A DNA stretch of 64,000 nucleotides from an uncultured Coriobacteriaceae bacterium (GTDB lineage: Bacteria > Actinomycetota > Coriobacteriia > Coriobacteriales > Atopobiaceae): assembly GCA_902795065.1 (NCBI GenBank), contig CADBJR010000014.1, positions 1 through 64,000 on the forward strand. The letters run 5' to 3'. The notes beneath the pieces are model-generated. The model saw nothing but the letters and a program-made list of their open reading frames with translations, did not search any database and was not told where the DNA came from. Every line of letters starts with the position of its first letter. Position 1 is the first letter of the stretch. The translations under genes and the position numbers were made by a program. Below are positions 1 to 9,462 of the stretch, in pieces.

Positions 1-30
1 GCTGGGCGCGGCGGGGCGAGCCATAGAGAG

Positions 31-67
31 GCGGTCCCAACCCGAAGACTCTTTGGGCTGGGACCGC
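31..67 (+). terminator. Hairpin terminator of an upstream gene
   Basis: Two 17-nt arms (31-47 and 51-67) pair with two mismatches around a 3-nt loop. A short T-rich stretch (TTTGTCTCTT) follows on the plus strand. This fits a Rho-independent terminator for a gene that lies before the window. It separates that unseen gene from the truncated WYL reading frame that begins about 20 nt later. Confidence 0.6.
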
Positions 68-86
68 TTTGTCTCTTGACAGGTGA

Positions 87-557
87 ATCTACATATCAGC
101 AGCCGGAAAAGATGGGCAACACAACTATCTTCTCTGTTACGAAGAACAGAACGCAACTAGGCCAGCACTTGCATATAGGCTTAGTCGAATCGATAGCCTG
201 TGCGTGGGTGCCCCAGCAAAATCGATACCGGCTGATGTCGAAAGGCATTTGCAGCAAATGCTGAAGACAGATCCGCAGTATGCAATTAACGACGATGCGG
301 AGGCGCGGGTAAGGCTCACGAGTACTGGGGAGATTGCATTTAGGCGAATCTATTCTGGGCGTCCAAAAGAGATACGAATTGAGCAAAGCGGGGACGAACG
401 CGTCTACTGTTTCAACTGTTCACTGGATCAGTTATTCATTTATTTCAGACGCTTTGGGCCCAAAGAAGCTGAGGTTCTCTTTCCAGAAAGCTTAAAAAAC
501 CGTCTAGTACAATTTCATAAAGGCGCACTGGAAATGTACAGAAACGGTCATCAATAG
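87..557 (+). pseudogene. 5'-truncated WYL-domain regulator remnant
   Basis: The frame is open from 87 to the TAG at 555-557, with an in-frame TGA at 84-86 and no good start codon. A GTG at 204 would give 117 residues but would cut the WYL fold. Read from 87, the product resembles the ligand-binding half of WYL regulators: a strand with NYLLCYEE, then YRLSRIDS, then a C-terminal WCX-like part with FNCSLDQLFIYFRRFG and a run reaching VLFPESL. The N-terminal winged-helix DNA-binding half is absent. I read this as the 3' remnant of a transcription regulator cut near the island boundary. It could instead be a short expressed gene starting at 204, which I think less likely. Confidence 0.6.
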
Positions 558-570
558 CTCTCGAACACCG

Positions 571-2490
571 TTACTCCCGAATAAAGAGCTGTTCATGGCT
601 GAAAGTATCTCGGATAAGTACCTTCGGTTTTATATCTGACCATGAAAGTAGAGCGTCCCAGTCAAGATGGCTCAGTTGATCAATAATCCAAGAGAATGCT
701 TGATTTCTGGACCCGTCCTGGGTCCATTTTAAAGAGGATACCGACTCGTAAATGCCTCTACTGATTTGGCAGGGATCGGCTCTAAAATCATAATCTTTCT
801 CGAAAAGATTTAACCGCAGCATAGCGCGCGTGCTCACGTTCTTTGAGTACATATTGTCAGAATCGGACTCAACTTGATTACAGCTGAACGAAAAAACAAT
901 AGGCCCAACACCCTCAGAAAGCCGAAATCTAACAATAGGATTATTGAACTCACTCTCAAACCAACTGCGAAAACGACCCTCATTAGAGCCATGGATTAAT
1001 CTATTGCTTGAATAGTCCTGAGGTATTCCAAGGCTCTCCCAACAATCATCAGTTATGATGCAAGAGCCGAGGATAAGAAAATGTAGCAGCATTGTCTCAT
1101 GGCGAATTCTTTCAAGCTCATTGCGTCCACTCTCATACGGTTCATCTGAAGCCGTTTGGAAAGAGCTGCAGGCACAATGAAGATTGGTTTTATGGAAATA
1201 GTAATTTCTGTCATTGCTAAAAAACTCTCTAAGCATTGAGAACAACCGTCTTGCGGCATCGTTGTTGAGATAGAGAATGCCCGCATTTGCCTTCGGATGA
1301 AAAAAGCAAGCAAGAGACCCGCCAGTTAGCCTGAACAATTCTTCGTCTGAAAAAGAATCGTCAAAAGGAACTGTCTCGTCATACACTCCTTCATTTTTGT
1401 CGTAATGCTTGGGTATTCTTCTTCCCTTATTCTTCCATTGCTTAACCATGATGTACAAAAGCTGCTCGATCGATTTTAGATAACCAGCCACCGCACCTGT
1501 CTGGTCAAGCACTTCAGTAAGATGGTGAAGCCCCATCATCCACTCAGAGCTAACAAAGCTATCGGCATAATCTGCAGTGCCAACTAGTCCAAGGTACAGA
1601 CCATCATCGAAAAAGTGCTTTCTAATAACCTCATATTGGGAGTTGTCTATTCCTAAAATAGCAAGCTCGTCTTTGTAACTCTCTGCTTCATGGACAATAC
1701 GGTCAAGATACTCCTCTTTAAGGGATACCATTTGAGCTGCGGTTGGAACGCCTATAATACTCACCGCTGTCTCTTTCTGAACCTGTGCGTTAAACGATTC
1801 GACCCTGCGATAGAAGTTGGACAGTTCCTCTTCTCCGAAATGCACGGTAAAAAAATCGTTGAAGAGGACATAGTTAACGGGAATCGTCTGGTGGGCAAAC
1901 CTTCCGGCTATCTTGTTTCTATGCTCAATGATATTGGGATTCAGAGCAGCCAAAACAACACAAGTAATACCATTGAGCTTTGGAAGGTTTTTAAGATCAA
2001 GAATGGCCGCAGGGCCCAAACCCTTCTTAAACGAGCCTTCGTCCACCATTTTCCTTATATTCGGCTTCGCTCGCTCAATATCTTCGTAGGAGCCTATGCT
2101 AATAAGGTCTTTCGCTTCTATTGGTTCATTGGCACAGATATAGCCAACGGTCTCGCAATTACCTCTGATAGCAAAATGGGGTGTCACATATCCAAGAGTC
2201 GGCTCTTCAAGAGACCCATAAACTGGTATGACTTTGCTTGTTTCATCCATACCATATTTTCGAGTAAGCATCAAAATCAGTAGGTTACTTATGGCGTTAG
2301 GAACAATGCGCTTTAGCGAGTTCTTTACAGTGCCATAAATCACTTCTTCCTCTTCCATATCACCAAGTTTTAGAAGCGGGCTGTCCTTAGAGAATTGCTG
2401 GTATCCCCTCCTCAAAATGACCGCTTTGCGCTCTTTTACCACACCGATTAGCTTGTTAAACGTATAGTCATATAGGTCTTCGTAGTTCAT
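571..2490 (-). CDS. Unrecognised 639-residue protein at the end of the defence island
   Basis: The start is ATG at 2490 behind GGGGCG; the stop lies 14 nt from the convergent WYL remnant. I recognise no family. The protein is soluble, with no signal peptide or membrane segment. It is acidic to neutral with aromatic-rich stretches (YGSLEEPTLGYVTPHFAIRG near residue 90) and a Cys/His-containing part (HKTNLHCACSSF) in the last third. No Walker or clear nuclease motif is visible. Its base composition is AT-rich, lower in GC than most of the island, which suggests recent transfer. Its position next to a DUF262 protein and the BREX cluster makes a defence role plausible, but that is inference from context only. 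Confidence 0.75.
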   Translation of the reverse strand: MNYEDLYDYTFNKLIGVVKERKAVILRRGYQQFSKDSPLLKLGDMEEEEVIYGTVKNSLKRIVPNAISNLLILMLTRKYGMDETSKVIPVYGSLEEPTLGYVTPHFAIRGNCETVGYICANEPIEAKDLISIGSYEDIERAKPNIRKMVDEGSFKKGLGPAAILDLKNLPKLNGITCVVLAALNPNIIEHRNKIAGRFAHQTIPVNYVLFNDFFTVHFGEEELSNFYRRVESFNAQVQKETAVSIIGVPTAAQMVSLKEEYLDRIVHEAESYKDELAILGIDNSQYEVIRKHFFDDGLYLGLVGTADYADSFVSSEWMMGLHHLTEVLDQTGAVAGYLKSIEQLLYIMVKQWKNKGRRIPKHYDKNEGVYDETVPFDDSFSDEELFRLTGGSLACFFHPKANAGILYLNNDAARRLFSMLREFFSNDRNYYFHKTNLHCACSSFQTASDEPYESGRNELERIRHETMLLHFLILGSCIITDDCWESLGIPQDYSSNRLIHGSNEGRFRSWFESEFNNPIVRFRLSEGVGPIVFSFSCNQVESDSDNMYSKNVSTRAMLRLNLFEKDYDFRADPCQISRGIYESVSSLKWTQDGSRNQAFSWIIDQLSHLDWDALLSWSDIKPKVLIRDTFSHEQLFIRE

Positions 2491-2607
2491 GGAGCGCCCC
2501 CAAATGGACTGGCATTGGTGATAAGAAACGCATTACGAATGGAACCTGAATTGGTTCCCAACATGAGATAACCCCACCATGATTAAGCCAATAGACGGAG
2601 CCTCTGA

Positions 2608-4518
2608 TCAACCTTCTCCCAAATAGTGCTCCATCACATAGCCCCGCATCGATTCCGCATCGGTAAAGACGCGGAAGCCTGCGCTATTCACCTTGTAGAC
2701 ATCGCCAGGCTCTTCACCAATCATAAGCGCGACCGGCTCCGTGAAGCCTTCTTGGAGACCGTCCGGCCACGCAACGTCGATGATAATCGGCATTCCGCCA
2801 TAGCCGTTCACAGCACCATAGTCCCTAATACCTGCGTTGAAGCCCTGCTCTTTGAGCCACTCGCGAATCTCGCTAATAGCAAGATCTTCGTCATCATCCA
2901 AAACGATCAGTTTGGGCATCGGGGCAACCTGGTCTCCCATGGTTCCGTTCCAAAGCTCATCAAGAATCGCATTCGCCTTTTCAGCAAGAAGTTCACGCCG
3001 CCTTGCAAGGAACTGGGGGTAGGCGTCAACGGTAAGCAGTTCAGGCTCTGTAGGAACGCAGTGTGATTCAATCGCCCCAGGACACTTTTTCATGTACACG
3101 GGGAAGTATTCTTCGGGTTTCTGATCTGAGATCTCGAGGTTCGTCTCTTGCGTCAAGAACGCATAGTTCGCAAGCGCGTTAACCTCAGCCCTTGTTTTGC
3201 CAGCCTCGTACAGCACGTGCTTCGGGAAAATATGATGAACCTGCAAGCTGGAGTTCTTCCCCAGAAGGGATAGCGAGAGCTCGGTGTTTGTCCCCCAGTC
3301 GCGGGCATGGCTCACACGTGTAAGCATGTAGAGCAGCGGATAGAATCGTGCACCCTTGCTCCAACCCCAGAAATCCTGCGGCTTGAGGATGAGGTCAGAT
3401 CTGCTCTGACGAATGAGATCCAGAAGCCCGTCAATACCCTTGCCTTCATCAAGAACACGAAGGTCCTGCGACAGAACGCTCTCGGTTGCGCTCGCATAGC
3501 GCCCCCAGAGGAAAGCGTGTACATACCAGTAAAGAAGCTTATCCCACTCTTCAGCACCGGAGAGTTTTCCATTATTCCGGCTTAGATATGCCACCATCAG
3601 GACAATTGCGTAGTGGCTTCCAAGCACACGATCGTGATCGAGACCCAGCCTGGAGGCTATATGATCAAGGCAGGTCCCGATATATCCCTCGACGGTTTTC
3701 AGACCCTTTTTAATATCCGCGATTGAAACACCAGCGAACTCACTGAAGTAAGCTTTCTGCGTAAGATGAACGAGAAGACAGCGAAGCAGCCAGTCCTGTT
3801 TGAACCAATATCCCTTGTTGGCAAAATTGGCCAAGACCTTCTTCATCTCATTACGCATCTCAGGCCACTGAGCGCAGATCTTTGCAAGCGCCAGATCGCC
3901 TTTGCTCAGCTTTGTTCCGCCCGAGTTAACGTTGTTAAAGATTTCAACGACAACATCAACCGTCTTATCATCTCCGGCAACAATCTGTACGGGGAGTTCG
4001 CGGTTTTTAATGTCGTCGATTTTATTTAGCTTAGTGAGGGCATTTGCCCAATACAGCGTATCGTCGGGAGCCTCTTTCATCTTCTCGGCAACAAAGCTTC
4101 CTGCACCCTTCAGCATGACTTCACTCACGCTTATCCAAGCGCGATCCCCCTGCATTTTCTGTTGCGAGAAAAACTCGAACACCTCGGTATCGATATTGAA
4201 ATAGAGGTTAGTAAAAGCGTTGGCATCGCCATCGAAGAATTGAGGCGCCCTGCCACGAATAATGCCGAACAACGAGGTTATTCTTTGCTGGCCATCGAGA
4301 ATGAGAGATACGGTACCGCCGACAGGCTCGTCGTCGCCTCTAATTAGATCAGGAACTGTTTCGGTATTCCACACAAGCAGGCTGCCGACTGGGTAATCAC
4401 GATAGAGCGAATACATCAGCTTGCGTACATCCGCACGAGTCCAAACATAGCCTCGCTGAAACTCCGGAAGAGCGTAGTTTCCAAGGTCAATTTGTGTGAG
4501 TACCGCATCGATCTTCAT
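2608..4518 (-). CDS. DUF262/HNH protein, GmrSD-like restriction enzyme
   Basis: A 636-residue protein with an N-terminal DUF262 domain, carrying the DGQQR motif at residues 75-79 with PEFQRGYVW before it. Further along is an HNH-like segment of DUF1524 type (HHIFPKHVLYEAG, then LANYAFLTQETNLEIS). This is the single-chain layout of GmrSD-family type IV restriction systems, which cleave modified phage DNA using a nucleotide-dependent DGQQR domain. The last ~110 residues form an extra C-terminal domain that I do not recognise. The ATG at 4518 follows AGGGG. It is separated from the Pycsar pair by 402 non-coding nt, so it is probably a separate transcription unit. Confidence 0.85.
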   Translation of the reverse strand: MKIDAVLTQIDLGNYALPEFQRGYVWTRADVRKLMYSLYRDYPVGSLLVWNTETVPDLIRGDDEPVGGTVSLILDGQQRITSLFGIIRGRAPQFFDGDANAFTNLYFNIDTEVFEFFSQQKMQGDRAWISVSEVMLKGAGSFVAEKMKEAPDDTLYWANALTKLNKIDDIKNRELPVQIVAGDDKTVDVVVEIFNNVNSGGTKLSKGDLALAKICAQWPEMRNEMKKVLANFANKGYWFKQDWLLRCLLVHLTQKAYFSEFAGVSIADIKKGLKTVEGYIGTCLDHIASRLGLDHDRVLGSHYAIVLMVAYLSRNNGKLSGAEEWDKLLYWYVHAFLWGRYASATESVLSQDLRVLDEGKGIDGLLDLIRQSRSDLILKPQDFWGWSKGARFYPLLYMLTRVSHARDWGTNTELSLSLLGKNSSLQVHHIFPKHVLYEAGKTRAEVNALANYAFLTQETNLEISDQKPEEYFPVYMKKCPGAIESHCVPTEPELLTVDAYPQFLARRRELLAEKANAILDELWNGTMGDQVAPMPKLIVLDDDEDLAISEIREWLKEQGFNAGIRDYGAVNGYGGMPIIIDVAWPDGLQEGFTEPVALMIGEEPGDVYKVNSAGFRVFTDAESMRGYVMEHYLGEG

Positions 4519-4920
4519 ATGTGGCCCCTTCGGCTGGTCTTAAAACAGACTGATCCATACCTCTCGAATGGGCCATTGCGGATTTGATCAATCTCACATG
4601 TGCGCCGAGCTGGCAACCACGCAGTGAATTCAATCATTGGCCCAAACAGCTCATTACTAACGAATAGTGATCCACTATCGATTGAACCACAGTCAGCGGA
4701 CAGAAACCGAGGCGTCTCGGTAAATGAGTCTATTGCATTGTGCTGCGGAATTGTATTTGTGCATGTCAGACGCTACGAGGGCACGCTGCTAAGGTTGCGC
4801 CACGGCGGAGGCCAAGCCCCCCGCCGCCCGTCTCGCACGCGCAGGCACCCCTAACGCTTGTGGGGACGGGACGGGAGCTCACCTCAAATGCATGGCTACA
4901 GTGTCATTGGCACGGTAGCC
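4519..4920. other. Gap between DUF262 gene and Pycsar pair, no gene seen
   Basis: The short frames here have no credible start or domain. The stretch is AT-rich near 4519-4760 and GC-rich near 4790-4880. A weak stem (GGCTAC and GTAGCC, about 4892-4918) lies just downstream of the cyclase stop but has no T-run. It probably holds the promoter of the DUF262 gene. Confidence 0.5.
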
Positions 4921-5664
4921 CTAATCCATGCCGTCCTTAATCCATTCTTCGACGCCAGTCATCACCACGTCACACTGCTTTGCACCATAGAAACTGGTGT
5001 TCACATCGCTGAACCACATCTCGGACCCAGGGTATTGTTCCTTGTACGAATCAATAATGTTCTGGTAGACAATTGACGAGATGACTATACGACGCACCCC
5101 GTTCTTGTCTCCATAGCCGGATAGCTTGCTCGCCTTTGAAACGGCCTCTCCCATCCAGACGTGATCGTTGATCCCTATGCCTTTCCTTCCCGCCTTAATG
5201 ATGTAATCATGTCCAGCTGCAACTCCGATACCCGCCTTTAGGCGCGGAAGGTTCCTGCTGCTGAGAACAGCGTTCAGCATATTAAGACACGAGTTACACC
5301 ACACGGCATGGTCAAACACGTCAACAATGTTGTCTACCCGTGGTGTAGTGTATATGGCGTATACGCAATCACCACGAATGCCGATCTCTCTTAGTAGGTC
5401 ACAGTCTCGAAGAATCTCAATGAGTTCCGAGGTGAAGCATCTGACAACCTTCGCCACATACTCTTGGTCGTCATCAGCCATCAGCTGGGTCGAGTTTCTG
5501 ATGTCCACGAAAACTGCGGTGATCCATGAGTGGTACGAATTCTCGAACGTCAGGTCGTCGCTCTTGGGTAGTTTGTCCGACTCGATGACCTCCATGCGGC
5601 TGTCGAGTATTCCGTCCATACGCTTCTTACCGGCACGATAGTCGTAGTACAAGCTATCCCCCAA
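4921..5664 (-). CDS. pycC: Pycsar nucleotide cyclase (PycC-like)
   Basis: A 247-residue soluble class III cyclase homology domain. The first metal-binding Asp lies in AVFVDIRNSTQL (about residues 51-62), the second in RGDCVYAIY, and the typical helix WMGEAVSKASKL follows. There is no sensor or membrane domain. Pycsar cyclases make cCMP or cUMP on phage infection, and the cyclic nucleotide activates a partner effector. Here the start is a TTG at 5664 that lies inside the last codons of the membrane effector gene (11-nt overlap), so the two are translationally coupled. The order effector-cyclase is the reverse of the commonly described one. Which nucleotide is made cannot be told with certainty from the sequence alone. 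Confidence 0.85.
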   Translation of the reverse strand: MGDSLYYDYRAGKKRMDGILDSRMEVIESDKLPKSDDLTFENSYHSWITAVFVDIRNSTQLMADDDQEYVAKVVRCFTSELIEILRDCDLLREIGIRGDCVYAIYTTPRVDNIVDVFDHAVWCNSCLNMLNAVLSSRNLPRLKAGIGVAAGHDYIIKAGRKGIGINDHVWMGEAVSKASKLSGYGDKNGVRRIVISSIVYQNIIDSYKEQYPGSEMWFSDVNTSFYGAKQCDVVMTGVEEWIKDGMD

Positions 5665-6223
5665 TCAGGACGGTGTATGACACATACAGAATCATCGCGA
5701 CCACCAACACCATGAGGGACCAGTCTGCCCTCGCATGCCATGCCATCTTCTCGCAGCAAATACGGGCAGTCTCCATGATTTGCGATTCGAGCTGGGTTCT
5801 GAGATCAAAGGCCCCGGATGCGAACAGCGTATGAAGGAGGTCGGGATCTCCAACACCCGAGATGTCACCGTAGAAGAGGAGTGACTTCTTACTGTTCTTC
5901 ACGCGAGGCTTGAGCGACAAGAAGACACATAGCATTGTGAAAGCCGCAGAAACCATCATCGCGAGCAACAGAATTATTCCCACCTTGTTGCCAGCGGAAA
6001 TCGTCTTGGATGCGGATGAGATGAACGCTTCGCTGGAAAACAGAATGGAGGCAATAACAGCGACGATGGCAAGAGTGATGCCGTTCTTGGTGTCTGCATC
6101 CCTAATGTAGCTTGAGTTCCTTTCCAAGAGCCATTCAAGGTCATCGGTGCTAAGGCCTGGCGTGTTCGTATTGGTGTCCGAGGAAGTGTGTATCTTGCCT
6201 TTCTTCAACTGATGAGCCTCCAA
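5654..6223 (-). CDS. pycTM: Pycsar membrane effector (PycTM-like, DUF5706)
   Basis: A 189-residue protein with hydrophobic segments at about 47-64, 81-103 and 169-187. Just before the first is the motif YIRDADTKNG, typical of DUF5706 (Pycsar effector) proteins, which have D-x-K-A/N before the membrane. The family is thought to bind the cyclic pyrimidine and disrupt the inner membrane, killing or stalling the infected cell. The start is probably TTG at 6223, with only a weak Shine-Dalgarno (AGAG). It lies 80 nt after the Shedu gene and overlaps the cyclase gene by 11 nt. Family assignment rests on motif and partner, not a search. Confidence 0.82.
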   Translation of the reverse strand: MEAHQLKKGKIHTSSDTNTNTPGLSTDDLEWLLERNSSYIRDADTKNGITLAIVAVIASILFSSEAFISSASKTISAGNKVGIILLLAMMVSAAFTMLCVFLSLKPRVKNSKKSLLFYGDISGVGDPDLLHTLFASGAFDLRTQLESQIMETARICCEKMAWHARADWSLMVLVVAMILYVSYTVLIGG

Positions 6224-6303
6224 GCGATCTCTGGCCAGATACTACCCTTATACCCTTTTCCTGCAGACATTTGCCAATGGCCTGAATGCAAACAAACGCC
6301 CTG

Positions 6304-7353
6304 CTAGAACGGCCAATCAGGCCGCTCGTCTGTATTCTGCTCTGTAGCCTCGTTCGAGAGATAGTCAACCAAGCTCTCCCCTTGCGAAAGTAGATAGTCG
6401 TAGGTAACCACCTTGATGTCGCTCAACCTGCTGTTGAGCCCATGAAGGGCTTTAATCTTGTTCTCGCTCCATCCCTGGGAACGCCCAATCACGATGGTCG
6501 CCGTGGGATGGTAGGCAACTATCTCCTCATGGCCTAGCAGCCCTTTTGATGCCGCCTCAGAGAAGACGTCCAGATAGCGATGGCACTGTCCTATGGCCAT
6601 CGAGACTTCCCGCGTGAAATAGAAGTCGCGGTGAGTGTTGTCGTAACTGAGCACCTCCATATCTGGGCGCTTGAGCTCGACAATGTCTCGATAGCCTGCA
6701 TTGATCCTTGGGACGAGCAGATCGACTTGATCCTGGATCGTGATGTTGCGAATCTCGTCATTGACAACGAACTGGTTACCGAATGCCCATGGGTGCCCCT
6801 CGCACCATCGCTGGTAAATCGACTCCTCTGCCTCTCCAAGGTCAAGATGGGTCCTAAGCTCAGCCATAGCGGACTTCATCTCCTCGAGGCGGACCGAGTA
6901 CCGCAATGCCTGTGCTAACCTTGGGCCCAACTCCACGCCGTCCAGGTGACGCGCAATCGACTCCTCGCCGAGAACGCCAACTAGGGCCTTGGCCACCTCC
7001 GCCGGATCTTGGCCGTCAAGGTCGACCTGCCCGGAGCCAACGCGGAGCACGAGGTAGTTGCCTGCATCTCCCTCGCTAGTGACCGCGAGGTGTTTGACCA
7101 GCTCCGCTGAGAGCGTGCTCGTCGCGCCCGCATCCAACGACATCGACTTCTCTTCGACCTCTGCCCAGGAGTTTGGCGGGTCTGCCTTCCGATATGACTG
7201 CAGCTTGATGCACAGTTCGGAATGGTCGGTATGGCGGATGTAGAACGGAACCATGACGACTCTCGTCTTGCTGGTCTCATGAATCGTCACAGGGTCCGAG
7301 AAATCGACCATTCCACTTGAGGCTGTACGTCTCTCGATCGGTTCCAATGGCAT
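6304..7353 (-). CDS. sduA: Shedu anti-phage nuclease SduA (DUF4263)
   Basis: A 349-residue protein whose C-terminal half is a PD-(D/E)XK nuclease of the DUF4263 Shedu family. Catalytic residues are visible as D211 in IQDQVDLLV and E226-x-K228 in DIVELKRPD. The family motif EESIYQRWCEGHPWAFGNQF precedes them and YFTREVSMAIGQCHRYLD follows. The N-terminal half (1-165) is the variable sensing or oligomerisation part. Shedu is a single-gene defence that nicks DNA. The ATG at 7353 follows AAGGAACAG and lies only 11 nt after the brxL stop, so this gene appears to be read as part of the BREX transcript. GC content is higher in its 5' half. Confidence 0.9.
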   Translation of the reverse strand: MPLEPIERRTASSGMVDFSDPVTIHETSKTRVVMVPFYIRHTDHSELCIKLQSYRKADPPNSWAEVEEKSMSLDAGATSTLSAELVKHLAVTSEGDAGNYLVLRVGSGQVDLDGQDPAEVAKALVGVLGEESIARHLDGVELGPRLAQALRYSVRLEEMKSAMAELRTHLDLGEAEESIYQRWCEGHPWAFGNQFVVNDEIRNITIQDQVDLLVPRINAGYRDIVELKRPDMEVLSYDNTHRDFYFTREVSMAIGQCHRYLDVFSEAASKGLLGHEEIVAYHPTATIVIGRSQGWSENKIKALHGLNSRLSDIKVVTYDYLLSQGESLVDYLSNEATEQNTDERPDWPF

Positions 7354-7364
7354 GGCGCTGTTCC

Positions 7365-9434
7365 TTACGGCTGTTTATCGACAGAATCGGCCCTCAAATA
7401 TGTCACCTCGAACTGACGCACGCGACGCATCTCGGGCATGCGGCTCTCGAGCGCGAACGCGTCGTTGCTGTCGAACTTCTGCCAGATGTCGAGGCCGCGG
7501 TCGAGCAGGATATCCCACGTGTCATCGATCTTGAGATGCCTCGCATGGATGCCCTCGTCGAAGTCCCAGGAGAAATCGATGTCCTGAGGCTCCACAGCAT
7601 CCTTGATCCTCTGAAGGTAGGACACCTGGCTCTCGGGATTCAAATCATCCGCCGAGGTAACCAGATGAACCGTAGGCGATGCCTTCGAGTAATCAAGATG
7701 CCTGACGAACACCTCCATGAGCTCCATGAGGTTCCTGCACTGATGGAACGTGCGCACATACGGGTCGATGATTTCGATATGCTCAGCACCGTCGAGATAC
7801 GCACCAAAGAGCTGCTCGAAGGATATGCCCCTCTGGTTCTCGCGGAACGATACGAGACCTTCCTTAAGTGCAGGCGCAGGAGCAGCCTCGACTGCAGCAG
7901 CGGCTGGAGCAATCACTGTCTCAGCAGCGACCTGCTCTTCCTCAGCAACCTCCAGCACCAGATCGAGCGCATGGTACTCGTTCGGCCACTCGTCCTCCTC
8001 GAGCGTATGAACGTGCTTCCACGAACCGCCCTTCTCGCGGTAGGCGAACTGAACGTGATCGAAAGTCTCGTCAATCCTGTACAGCTGATCTTTCACACGT
8101 TTGCGCAGCTCAAGGGCCATCTCGAGAATCTCGGCAATCTCCTCCTTGCTCGCCTCCCCCGTGGGATGGATAAGCTTCATGAAGCCGGAGAAGTTCTTGC
8201 GGATACCATCGCGATCACGCGTGGAGAGCGACGGATGCAACTCGAAATGCTCCTGCCAGACACCCGAATAATCGAGCGGCCTCATAGCTTTCAGCGCTTC
8301 AGCCAGGTAATCCACGATGAAACCATAGTCGGTGCAGAACATGTCACCGCGGATGATGTCCATCTCCCATCCGGGGATGTACGCATGCAGACGGTCGATG
8401 TAGGCCGGATCGTGGTACACCTCGGGAAGATCATCGAAGAGGTCGGTCCGCTTAATCATGTAGCTCACATCATGCGAGGTGTTGCCCACGAACGCCAGCG
8501 ACGCCTCCGCGGTGATCTGGTCGATACCGCGGCTGAAGCTCTTGTTGGCCATATAGTTCTTCAAAATGTCGACGATATCGCGCTTGGGCCGCTTGTCCTT
8601 GCCCGCAAACTCGTCGAACGCCACGCTGTCCCAGAAACCCACGAGGCCGATTTGCCCGTTGGAGTTGTTCACGAAGAGTTTGGCGGGCGTGACCTCACCG
8701 CCGGAGATAAGGATGCCATGGGGTGAGAGCTCGCTGAACACATGGCTCTTGCCCGTGCCCTTGGGGCCGAGCTCGATGAGGTTGTAGTTGCGCTCGCAGT
8801 ACGGGATGAGGCGCGCAAGCATGAACATCTTGGAGCGACGTCCCAGCTGCTCGGGATCGAGGCCGGAGGAGCGCACGATGACATCGATCCACTCCTCTGT
8901 GGTGAATGCCTCCCTGCCCATGCGGTATCCGTCCAGGAAGAAATGCGCCATCTGGATGGGCTTGAGCTTGTTCAGAAGGAAGGATGACTCGTTCTTCGCC
9001 TCGTTGGGGAAGTACGAGAGGTCTGCGATGCACCACACGCCCGAGACCAACAGGCGACGGTTGTTCTTGACGGTATCGGAGTCCACGAGCACGTGGTTGA
9101 TACGCAGGTTCTCGAAGCTCGCCTCGAAGCAGTCGCGCTTCTCGTTGAGCACCACGGTCACCTTATCGATAACGCGCATGAAGCCCTTGAGCTTGATATC
9201 CGACTGGATAGCGTTTGCCTCAGCACGCTCCACGTAATGCTCCGCGAGGATATCCTTCACACGCTGGATACCAGCTTCGATGGCATCCTCGTCATCCGTA
9301 GCGCAGTTTTGCCCCAGCAGATACTCGAGAACGTAGCTTGGAACGGCAGCGTTGCCCGACACCTGCTTGACGAGGTCCTTGCGTACCACGTAGCCAGTGA
9401 AGTAATCATTGAGTTTCTTGTCGAGTGCGTTCAT
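7365..9434 (-). CDS. brxL: BREX Lon-like AAA+ protein BrxL
   Basis: A 689-residue BrxL. The N-terminal domain (1-200) is followed by an AAA+ module with Walker A GPKGTGKS at 223-230, then VTPAKLFVNNSNGQIGLVGFWDSVAFDEF (Walker B region) and NKSFSRG. The segment EIAEILEMALELRKRVKDQL leads to the C-terminal part. An Ala/Glu-rich linker (EEEQVAAETVIAPAAAAVEAAP) separates a final Lon-like substrate domain (from about 540). In type 1 BREX it is needed for phage restriction and forms DNA-binding barrels. It lies last among the BREX genes, 28 nt after the AbiH gene and 11 nt before the Shedu gene. Confidence 0.95.
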   Translation of the reverse strand: MNALDKKLNDYFTGYVVRKDLVKQVSGNAAVPSYVLEYLLGQNCATDDEDAIEAGIQRVKDILAEHYVERAEANAIQSDIKLKGFMRVIDKVTVVLNEKRDCFEASFENLRINHVLVDSDTVKNNRRLLVSGVWCIADLSYFPNEAKNESSFLLNKLKPIQMAHFFLDGYRMGREAFTTEEWIDVIVRSSGLDPEQLGRRSKMFMLARLIPYCERNYNLIELGPKGTGKSHVFSELSPHGILISGGEVTPAKLFVNNSNGQIGLVGFWDSVAFDEFAGKDKRPKRDIVDILKNYMANKSFSRGIDQITAEASLAFVGNTSHDVSYMIKRTDLFDDLPEVYHDPAYIDRLHAYIPGWEMDIIRGDMFCTDYGFIVDYLAEALKAMRPLDYSGVWQEHFELHPSLSTRDRDGIRKNFSGFMKLIHPTGEASKEEIAEILEMALELRKRVKDQLYRIDETFDHVQFAYREKGGSWKHVHTLEEDEWPNEYHALDLVLEVAEEEQVAAETVIAPAAAAVEAAPAPALKEGLVSFRENQRGISFEQLFGAYLDGAEHIEIIDPYVRTFHQCRNLMELMEVFVRHLDYSKASPTVHLVTSADDLNPESQVSYLQRIKDAVEPQDIDFSWDFDEGIHARHLKIDDTWDILLDRGLDIWQKFDSNDAFALESRMPEMRRVRQFEVTYLRADSVDKQP

Positions 9435-9462
9435 GGCGTTTGTCCTTACGTTACTCAGAGTT

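Noticed and set aside
7317-8726. Long plus-strand frame opposite brxL (469 codons)
   Set aside because: It lies antisense to brxL, whose product matches a known family along its whole length; the antisense product has no domain.
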